Below are positions 56,601 through 64,000 of a stretch of 64,000 nucleotides of DNA, in pieces. Each line of letters starts with the position of its first letter. Within the stretch, counting starts at the first letter, position 1. The notes beneath the pieces were generated by a model. That model had not been told where the DNA came from and searched no databases. It saw only the letters and a list, made by a program, of their open reading frames with translations. Source of the DNA: Thalassia testudinum (taxonomy: Eukaryota > Streptophyta > Magnoliopsida > Alismatales > Hydrocharitaceae); NCBI GenBank assembly GCA_037157565.1, contig JAZHRO010000073.1, positions 95,024,001-95,088,000 of the forward strand, read 5' to 3'. A program made the position numbers and the translations under genes.

Positions 56601-56811
56601 AACAACAAATTCTTTCCCTCTCTCTTTCTTTATTTTGTAAAAGAAACATGTATATCTCTAGAAAACAACTTGCTCCCTGAGTTCGACCTCGGGAACTCTT
56701 TTATTTTCCGAGTAAAAAATTTATATATTTGAAATGATGGCAATAACTGGCTATATTACATCGACATAACAATCAAACCCGGTTATCTCTCGCAGCCACC
56801 GACATCATTTT

Positions 56812-56830
56812 TGGCGCCGTTGCCGGGGAG
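56812..56830 (+). promoter_or_regulatory. Primer binding site, tRNA-Asp, element D
   Basis: TGGCGCCGTTGCCGGGGA, full complement of the tRNA-Asp 3' end, 4 bases after the LTR. Confidence 0.95.
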
Positions 56831-57930
56831 CAACGGCTATTCTAGAGATAAACATTCCTGTTTCTTTTAATTTCTGATAATCTCCTCTCTTTTGTGCAGC
56901 TACAGGAACTCAAGAAGACAAGCAACTACACGACAACCACTCCGAAGACAGGTAAATTTTTCCTCTCACTATTAACCCCTAAACTCTAAAGAGGAAGAAA
57001 AGAAAAGAACAAGCAATATAGGGCTAACCTGTCTTCCATACTTAGTAACCATAAAGAGTTGCATGTTTTCAACTCATTACTCCTGCACACTATTAAGGGT
57101 ATTTAAGGGCTAACACATTCTTGCTTGAGCCCTAATTGCCCAACAAAGAGTTAAATGGACCAAGTAGAGCCAACATAAGGTTAAACATTAGGATTTCAGT
57201 AGAGACACACCCCTTAATCAAGAATTGAGGAAATCCAAAAGAGGTGTGCCCAAGCCATTGATTGAAAATAATTAACAAGAAAAATCCTAAACAATTGGCT
57301 CTCTCTCTAAACACTTGAATGCTAAAAGACAAGACCTGAAAGCTCTCAAAGAATACAAGAGGTAAAGTTGACCCCTTTGGGTTAACCAACCTTAAATTAG
57401 GTCACTCTTTGCACTTAAAAAGACTAAAGTTCAAGTGAAACCTTAAGCACCCTAATCTTAAAATGGTAGACTTAAGAGGTCAAGATCCCCATCCTGGTCT
57501 ACCTGGAATCTCAGTGACAAGAGAGGTCGGGTGGGGGAAACCCTGTAACCCGTGGGGACGCTCTACCGTGTAGGGGTCTTCGCGGGACTCTCCCTCTCTG
57601 GCTGCCCAGGTAATTCTCAGGTGGACGATCTTTCTGATCAAGGGGTCCATCTGCCCCGCACCTTTATAGTCACCCAACACATTTTTTGGGTGTCTTGATT
57701 GGGTCCAGCACCTTTTAATCTCATCACATCCTTCAATATATGCTTGGAAGGAGGTCCTTGAATCCTCCTTTAGGAATTCACTTGCCCTGAGGTTAGGCCT
57801 CAGTTCCCTTGTTTATGCAGCACCACCACATTAATCTTTCCTCTGATACTCCCTTCTTCCATCTTGGCACAACATGAGTCGACATCGAAGCCTTTAATTC
57901 CACATCTTGATTCCACCACCTAATCCAAAT
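56831..57930 (+). other. 5' leader of element D
   Basis: No long ORF. A pyrimidine-rich stretch ending TTTTGTGCAG (56891-56900) and GACAGGTAAATTTTTCC (56946-56962) look like splice acceptor and donor sites, and TTTATGCAG at about 57820 could be an acceptor. Whether splicing occurs is unknown. Confidence 0.55.
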
Positions 57931-59778
57931 ATGCAGCCAAACCACCTAAGACTACCATTCAAGAAACCTGAATATCGGAGATCTATGAAAGATAAAATGA
58001 TCGAGGATGCCATAAAATTCTATGAAAAAGAAGAAAAAACCTCAACACCAATAGGAAACATTCAGGTTGATGTTCCAACAACCACAGCTTTCATCATAAA
58101 CTGTGCCCAAATTCTATTGACTGAAATTTCAAAAGGATCAACCCGAGATATGCTCATGACAGGATACATTGAGATGGAAAAATTACACCAATCTGAATAC
58201 CTTCAATGCTTGACAAATCCTGCACTTTGGGAACAACACCAAGATGCCCTTATAAAACGGGTAGAAATGATGAAATCTGTAAGACAAATTATCAACCAGA
58301 AATACCCGTATATACCAGAAACAGAGGATGAACCATCTTGGAACAGTATTAAGGAACAATTCAGTTTCCTAGATCTCGGGATTGAGGCACAAAGTGGTTG
58401 TAAAATCCCAACCCAGATAGAAGACAATGTTGAATTAGGTTGGGATATTGCAGGAGAACACAATGCTGAGCCAACCCTAGGCCATGAATCACCAAGCTTA
58501 AAACTCCAAGACTCCTGCAATAACAAGATTAGAATTGAACCTCTGGAGGGTATAAATTCCACCCCTTGTTTTGATAAGGTGACCCTCGAAGGTTATTCAG
58601 ACTTAGGTTCTAATAATTCTACCCACATCCTAAGCCTAGAGCCTAGATCTGAAACTTATTGGGAAGATTATGAGGCCCTTTATGAGAAAGATCAAATTTT
58701 TACAGAATATGATTCCGGGCCTCTATTTAATGAATATCCCTCTCCAACATCCTCAGGAAATCTGATCGATTTTTCGGAAAACATGCCAATTTATGATACA
58801 GAAACTGAGGAGTTGGATGAGCAAGGTTTTAATGGGGTCTATCCTACTAGCTTAGAGCTTGAACAGAACATCTTTTTGAGCCCAGAAGTGACATATAGGC
58901 TAGAACCCAGTCAGGCTGCTGATTCCGCATCTGATGATTTTTGCTGTGGTGGAATTCATGATCATTTTCGCCAACTCTCCGACAATTTCAGATCTGACTA
59001 TAATTGCGGAGAGATTCCCCTTCCTGAACACGCCAGGCCTATCCACGACCTCAGTTCACATGACTCTGACTCTGAGGTCCTGATTCCCGAGATCACTGAT
59101 AACACAGAATCATTCCTTTTCGATCCTCAGGAACCAAAAACAGAAAATGCCAAGAGTGATTGTAACCCAGAATCCAAATTTTTTCTCAAATCCGATTTCT
59201 TTCATCCTACAGACACTCTTCCGGCATTTGATAGTTACCCAGAGGACTCTCTACAGGAAACCACCTATCATCCGTCTCTAGAAGAGCCCTCGTACACAAT
59301 GGCCACCTCATCCGCACACACAGAACGGATCAAAACCTCTTCCCAACCTCAACCTGCAACCGGACTCAATTTCTATTCAGATTCACCTCTCACCAAGCCG
59401 ATTGCATTTCCACATCGGGTTTCGAACATTGATCAGACTACATACCATGCTCTATCATTCTCTGATCACCCCTGTAGGATTCCTGCATCAACCACTGATT
59501 ATTCTACGGGTCCCTACTCTGACCAGGCTGATTCAACTCAGCCAAACCCTGCGTTTACACTTCCACATCCATCTGAGCCTCATAGTTTATGGTGGGTTCC
59601 ACACTTTTTTATCCACATCTATCAACCCACCAGATTGATTGGGTTTGGGCTGCATCATCAGCCTGTTGATCTGAACAAGCACCTGGTTGGACCAACCAGG
59701 CTCTTAATCAAGGTGCTTGTCTTACAAAACTCTGCTGATTTGACCATCCCCTCTCCATCGCATTTCCCGCTTGGCTGA
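57931..59778 (+). CDS. Orphan ORF of element D, unknown family
   Basis: 615 residues from the first ATG at 57931 (the open frame extends back to 57907 without a Met codon, after a stop at 57895). I do not recognise a family. Residues about 10-140 look folded and helical (KDKMIEDAIKFYEKEEK, FIINCAQILLTEISKG, MLMTGYIEMEKLHQSEYL, ALIKRVEMMKSVRQIINQ). Residues about 150-540 are acidic and rich in Ser, Pro, Thr, Glu and Asp, so probably disordered. The last 60 are more hydrophobic (LWWVPHFFIHIYQPTRLIGFGLHH). No RT, integrase, protease, gag core or CCHC motif. It is uninterrupted over 1.85 kb and ends 22 nt before the hairpin that follows integrase in A. It could be a particle, envelope-like or regulatory protein; none of these is shown. 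Confidence 0.8.
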   Translation: MQPNHLRLPFKKPEYRRSMKDKMIEDAIKFYEKEEKTSTPIGNIQVDVPTTTAFIINCAQILLTEISKGSTRDMLMTGYIEMEKLHQSEYLQCLTNPALWEQHQDALIKRVEMMKSVRQIINQKYPYIPETEDEPSWNSIKEQFSFLDLGIEAQSGCKIPTQIEDNVELGWDIAGEHNAEPTLGHESPSLKLQDSCNNKIRIEPLEGINSTPCFDKVTLEGYSDLGSNNSTHILSLEPRSETYWEDYEALYEKDQIFTEYDSGPLFNEYPSPTSSGNLIDFSENMPIYDTETEELDEQGFNGVYPTSLELEQNIFLSPEVTYRLEPSQAADSASDDFCCGGIHDHFRQLSDNFRSDYNCGEIPLPEHARPIHDLSSHDSDSEVLIPEITDNTESFLFDPQEPKTENAKSDCNPESKFFLKSDFFHPTDTLPAFDSYPEDSLQETTYHPSLEEPSYTMATSSAHTERIKTSSQPQPATGLNFYSDSPLTKPIAFPHRVSNIDQTTYHALSFSDHPCRIPASTTDYSTGPYSDQADSTQPNPAFTLPHPSEPHSLWWVPHFFIHIYQPTRLIGFGLHHQPVDLNKHLVGPTRLLIKVLVLQNSADLTIPSPSHFPLG

Positions 59779-59799
59779 AGGCATCAAATTTAGCGCTCA

Positions 59800-59815
59800 A
59801 CGGGAGGCAGCCCGT
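59800..59815 (+). other. Hairpin directly after orphan ORF stop
   Basis: ACGGG, AGGCAG, CCCGT, preceded by AAATTTAGCGCTC. Same loop and upstream motif as 3146-3165 of A, with different stem pairs. Confidence 0.7.
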
Positions 59816-60009
59816 CATTCTCTTTGAAAACCTGAAACTTGTTCTGACAGCTTTTTGCACTTGAAGTTCACACTTTAGGACAGCCGACTCCACCTCAGGT
59901 GCTTGCATCTGAGATTAAAAATCGTCCGCAACAGTCACCCCGACCCATTCACTCATCAAAACAGCTATCCTAATGTATGAACTTAGTTGAATAAAAACCC
60001 CTAGGTTAC

Positions 60010-60045
60010 AATGAGGACATTGCAAATCTTAGGCATGGGGGGGTA
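60010..60045 (+). promoter_or_regulatory. Upstream polypurine-like motif, element D
   Basis: AATGAGGACATTGCAAATC then TTAGGCATGGGGGGGTA, about 1.3 kb before the 3' LTR. Confidence 0.6.
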
Positions 60046-60721
60046 TGAAAGTGCAAAAACTTGTAAGAAAAGGTTTCAAACAAAAAATTCACATATGCCA
60101 AAAATACCATAAAAATTAAAAAATTTTCGAAAAAGAATAAGAGGAAAAGAGGAGAAGGTAAATTTTGTGAAGGAGAAAAGAAACAAAATGAAAAAGGAGC
60201 ACAAAATTATGAGAAAAAGTGATAGTCATTAGTAAGGAACTAAGGAATTAACCTAAGTTCTAGACCTCATTCAAGAAAAGTGCACAATAAGATTAGTAAA
60301 GAATGCAAACCTTAGGCATTCTTGAATAGACTCTTAGTACCCATTAAGATCTGGACACTCCTCAAGAGGTTGAGGAAAATGAAAAGCTGAAGTATTAGGT
60401 CTAAGGCTTAGGGAGTATTCGGCCTCGTTAACTAATTTTTGGTTTACGGGACTCAGTAACCTAAGCACCCTAACCTCACACACAGCCTGGTTCAGTAAGC
60501 GTAAAAATCAGAATCACGCAGAAGCGTCGCAAAAATCTGAAAAGAACACCTAGAATAGGAGCGGCCGATCAACACAAGATTGATTTGGACGAGTTCCCAG
60601 CACGGAGAGGCGGGAAATCCCGTCGAAGATGCGTAACAAAAATATCATCTCCTCGGTGCTTGTCTCTTAGGATATTTACATATCTTACTGGGGGCATGTA
60701 AGCACTCTACTAGTTCAGATT

Positions 60722-60880
60722 CCATGGATGGCATTATCTAGAAGTGTCAATTGCCAGGGTCTGGATTCGGCCACGGAATACCATGGATGGGATTATCTCG
60801 AAATCTCAATAGCCAGGGTTCCGGGGGTTGCCATGGGCGGTGCTATCTCGAAGCATCGATCGCCAGGAACCCTTGAGGAT
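60722..60880 (+). repeat. Three imperfect tandem repeats of 48-59 bases
   Basis: Units start CCATGGATGG at 60722 and 60781 and CCATGGGCGG at 60831, each with TATCTMGAA and a GCCAGG end. Confidence 0.85.
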
Positions 60881-61277
60881 TGATGATGGGAGCAAGGAAT
60901 CTGATACAGACCGTGTTGAAAAGCCAATCCTAGGCTAGAACTAAAAAGAAGAAGAGAGAGAAAACTCTCCAAACAGAAAAACTTTCTATCTCTCTCTTAC
61001 AAAACGCACTGCGAACTGAGCCAGGACTAAAATCATTTCAAGCACGGGTGCTTTAACCACGAAGTCCAATAAACCTTAGGTTAGTTCTTGTGGGCCTTAA
61101 AAACCTTTGCTAAAAGACTGAGGCTAAGGCTAGACAGATTTGGATCTTGATTAGTACTAGAGTACCTTTTAGGCCTATGGTCAGCATTCTAACCTAATCT
61201 ATGCTCAAATAAAAAAGGCACTTATCTAAAACTATTAAAAACTTCATGGTCTAGAACAAGGGATGAAACCTTAAGTT

Positions 61278-61315
61278 TTTTGCTAAGGGACTAGCAAAAG
61301 CTAGGCATGGGGGTA
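61278..61315 (+). promoter_or_regulatory. Polypurine tract and hairpin, element D
   Basis: TTTTGCTA, AGGGAC, TAGCAAAA, then GCTAGGCATGGGGGTA adjoining the LTR start at 61316. Confidence 0.85.
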
Positions 61316-64000
61316 TGATGAGAACCTCATCATGAGCCATAACTAGCTCATTTTGACCTAATACAAAGGATAAAAGCTCCTACATATCTCAAGGAAAGGC
61401 TTAACTCAGAGAATCCTGAGTTTGAGAAGAAAATAAGTCATAAGGGGTAAAAATGCAATTTTACCAGTATAATCTGCATACAGGGTAATTCAGGGCCCAA
61501 ACATAGGTCAAAGCAGCTTAATAAGAATAAGAGTGGGATGAGATGATCTAGCAAGGGCTACAGCACTTCCAAGAAACTAAATGATAATCTGTAACCCTAA
61601 AACAACCCACTTCAATTCACGAGGTTCGAGGCAAAGTAAAAATAGAATAAACCCTCTAAAATTCATAGAAAAATAATCTCTAGGGTTTAGAACCTTCAAT
61701 TTGGCCTTCAGAACCCATTTTGACCTACATCGAGAACCATGCCCAATTAATAACTTAATTTGGGTTTTTGCGCAAATTGACCAGTCAAACAAGGTTTAAT
61801 ATGAAAATGAAATTCACCATCAGATTCCTTAGGTCCTAATTAGTCATGTATAAAAACTTGAGCCTAAGAAGAAACCTCCTTGACCGACTTTACACTTTGG
61901 TCCTCATATATTTACTCTTTGGCCCTCAACTTTTGAACCCTCGCATTTTGGCCCCTAACTCTCCTTCGTTCTTTGCAATCAGGTCCCTCCTGCAAAACCT
62001 GCCAGCACCATGCTCCGGCGACCTTGCGCGGAGCATGGCGCCGCGCAGGGTGAGGTGAGGGACCTGGCAAGTAAACCGGGGGTGCCCTGCGTCGTCAGCC
62101 GTCGCAGGGACACCCCCCTGGTCGTTGTAACCCACCATACCGGCCGTGCGAATGCACGGACGGTATGGGTTCTTGTTTCCGGCCATCCTCCGGCGAGGGA
62201 GACATGTCGTCTCCCTCCGCCTTCCTCCCTGTTTGATCCCTATAAATACCCCCCGTTGCTCCACCGACCGGGGCAGCTTGGATCTGACGGAGAAAATCCC
62301 CAACTTTCTTCTCCTCTCCCTCCGGCAGACGCCCACCAGCTCCGGCGGTTCTTCCTCCTCCTCCTCTTCGCTCTGCCGCAATACCAGCAGTAGAGACCTC
62401 CTCCCCTGTTCTTTTAGCGCCACGCCGTACCCAGCTGGCGCCTCTCCAGCCCTCTGCTCGCCGCCGCCCTTTCCCCTGGGCATCTTCTTCTCCGGCGACA
62501 GTCGATACGACTGTCGCCCTGCCCCGGCCCCTTTCGTCTCCGTAGCTAGGTCAGAACTCCCCCCCATCTTCCCCTCTTTCTTTTCCTCACTGTCTTTTAT
62601 TTGATTAAACCCTCGACCGCTCCTGTTCACCCTCACCTTCTCCGCCTCCGGCCATCCTCCAGCGAGCCGCTCCCATCACCTCAGCAACCCACACGGCTCG
62701 CCGACCACCGCAGGACCTCCGCCTCCTCACCCTGATCAACCTCCGCCCTGCCACTTCCCCCACATCACCCTCTGAAACCCCACCGAACAGACCCATCCTC
62801 CGACCCACAGTCCGACCTAGGGCAGCCCTCGCACGCCGCCCCGCACCTCGCCACCACCCACACGAGCTTCGCCGCACCCTGGCGAAGCTCCTGGCACTCT
62901 CTGATTAGGCCGAAAGGCCGTTTTCTTGTGAACAGGCCACCCGACCTCCGCCGCCATTGACGCGCAGGAGGAACTGCTTCCACCTGCAGCTACAGGCGCG
63001 CCACGCTCAGCGCCAAGCCCAGATTCACTCCCAGGCCTTGCGAGGAGTTTTGGCAAAACACCAGGTTCGCAGCTGAGGAAGAAAGCTCCGCGTGACGCCG
63101 CCATCTCCTGCTGAATTTCCCGCTGCGGGCGCGCAATTGAGGTGGGTCGTTTAGTCCCACCTCGGAAACACCTGAAGAGCCGCAGCGACATAAGATGCAA
63201 AAGTGCTGAAGGCTTACTGCCTCAGCACACGGGGTGAGGTCCCCTTCACCCGCCCGGTTACCCGGTCTCGTCCGCGCTCACACCCCGCGGACCTGACCCG
63301 AACCGACCCGACCCGACTCAAGACTGACCTGCACTCCTCGCCCACCACGCACGCCGGTGGGCCTGGACCCGGGCTTGATCCGAACCCGGTTACCCGGTAG
63401 CTCTGGGAGAGCTTTCCCAAGAGTGGTTTCAGAGAGAAAGAGAGACGCGGGGGGGGGAGGGTAGAGTAGGTTTTGCCTCTGACGAAAAACTCTGAAGTGT
63501 GCAGGCACAGGCGAAGAAGAAGACCCGCGGAAGAAGAAGGAAGCTAACTGTAGCAACAGGTAGTTAAGTCGTCTGATTTGGAAATCAGACGACGGCCTGA
63601 AGCAGCTAAGGAAGAAAGCTTCGCGTGACATCCCTGGCTGAAAAAGAAAAGAAGAAGTTGACACTTAGCCGCAGGGAGGAAAAACAAGAAGGAACTCTGA
63701 AGAAGAGACTGAGCAGGGCAGAAGAAGAGGAAAGGCTGCAGAGAAGAAGTACAGCAGAGCCAAGGAAGAAGAAACCTTCACAGAAGAGACTGCAGAAAAA
63801 GAAGAGAGGCCAAGACAGAAACCAAGGAAGAAGAAGAAGGAGATCTGAAGAGGAGCATCACCCCTGCAGAACGAAGAAGAAGAAGAAGGAGCTCTGAAGA
63901 AAGAAAGAAAGAAGAACATCACGAGGAGAAAACGAAGAAAACAACAAATTCTTTCCCTCTCTCTTTCTTTATTTTGTAAAAGAAACATGTATATCTCTAG
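61316..64000 (+). repeat. 3' LTR of element D (cut by window end)
   Basis: Colinear with 53977-56661 at a constant offset of 7339. Palindromes 62008-62117, hairpin 62494-62518, GA-rich tract 63494-63940. About 146 bases lie beyond the window. Confidence 0.95.
62240..62248 (+). promoter_or_regulatory. TATA box, D 3' LTR
   Basis: CTATAAATA, same as the 5' LTR; could drive read-out into the flank. Confidence 0.65.

Larger units (their letters stand above)
53977..56807 (+). repeat. 5' LTR of element D
   Basis: 2831 bases, TGATG start and CATCA end. In order: AT-rich first 600 bases, GC-rich palindromes (54669-54778), TATA (54901-54909), hairpin (55155-55179), GTTTAGTCCCACCTCGG, GA-rich tract (56155-56600), T-arm-like motif (56671-56697). 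Confidence 0.95.
59816..61302 (+). other. 3' UTR of element D
   Basis: No coding ORF. Contains the polypurine-like motif (60010-60045), A/G-rich sequence (60090-60220) and three repeats (60722-60880). Confidence 0.75.
53977..64000 (+). mobile_element. Element D: young non-autonomous LTR retrotransposon with one orphan ORF
   Basis: 5' LTR 53977-56807, a full-match tRNA-Asp primer site, leader, ORF 57931-59778, 3' UTR, polypurine tract, 3' LTR from 61316 to the window end. The internal region is 4508 bases and has no gag, protease, RT or integrase similarity that I recognise. Its cis signals (primer site, post-stop hairpin, upstream polypurine-like motif, terminal hairpin and polypurine tract) match the Athila-type elements here, suggesting it uses their enzymes. 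The LTRs differ at 13 of 2685 positions by eye, with no indels. Confidence 0.92.

Noticed and set aside
56946..57830. Intron in the leader of element D
   Set aside because: Donor- and acceptor-like sites exist, but without RNA evidence such matches are too common to annotate as a feature.

Overview
The window looks like intergenic heterochromatin from a large flowering-plant genome. I see no host gene, tRNA or rRNA gene. Almost every base can be assigned to long terminal repeat (LTR) retrotransposons of the Ty3/gypsy Athila type, or to non-autonomous relatives, stacked inside one another, plus one tRNA-derived SINE. The plant assignment rests on the Athila-type gag and pol proteins, primer binding sites matching plant tRNA-Asp, the tRNA-SINE and the nesting itself. 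The species cannot be named from the sequence.

Layout. (1) 1-13077: element A, minus strand, a nearly complete Athila-type element (left LTR cut by the window edge). It has gag, protease, reverse transcriptase (RT), RNase H and integrase, interrupted by two stops and a 1-nt frameshift. (2) 13078-20770: a plus-strand LTR scrap and element B, an old minus-strand Athila-type relic. (3) 20790-29701: plus-strand relics, a full-length solo LTR of the family I call D (23011-25736), a SINE with target duplications (26491-26760), and a minus-strand D-like LTR G. (4) 29702-53976: a Russian doll. Element E (3' LTR and 3' UTR, minus) is interrupted by LTR F (starts 32760). F is interrupted by LTR D2 (34389-35941 plus 51860-53132). 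D2 is interrupted by a 15.9-kb three-LTR array C (35942-51859, minus) holding two pol-deleted Athila derivatives. (5) 53977-64000: element D, plus strand, inserted into F. It is young (LTRs about 0.5% different) and carries no gag or pol, only one long open reading frame of unknown family.

How it works together. A is the only copy with a recognisable RT and integrase, and it is broken. C1, C2 and D keep the cis signals (tRNA-Asp primer site, polypurine tract, LTR ends) but lack RT and integrase, so they could only move with enzymes from an autonomous relative elsewhere. Several cis features recur across families that otherwise differ: a hairpin just before the 3' polypurine tract, a second upstream polypurine-like motif, a hairpin just after the last stop codon, a T-arm-like motif near the 3' end of LTRs, and palindromes upstream of LTR TATA boxes. 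Some show compensatory base changes, and these, with the orphan ORF of element D, are the main leads. All counts and alignments were made by eye.
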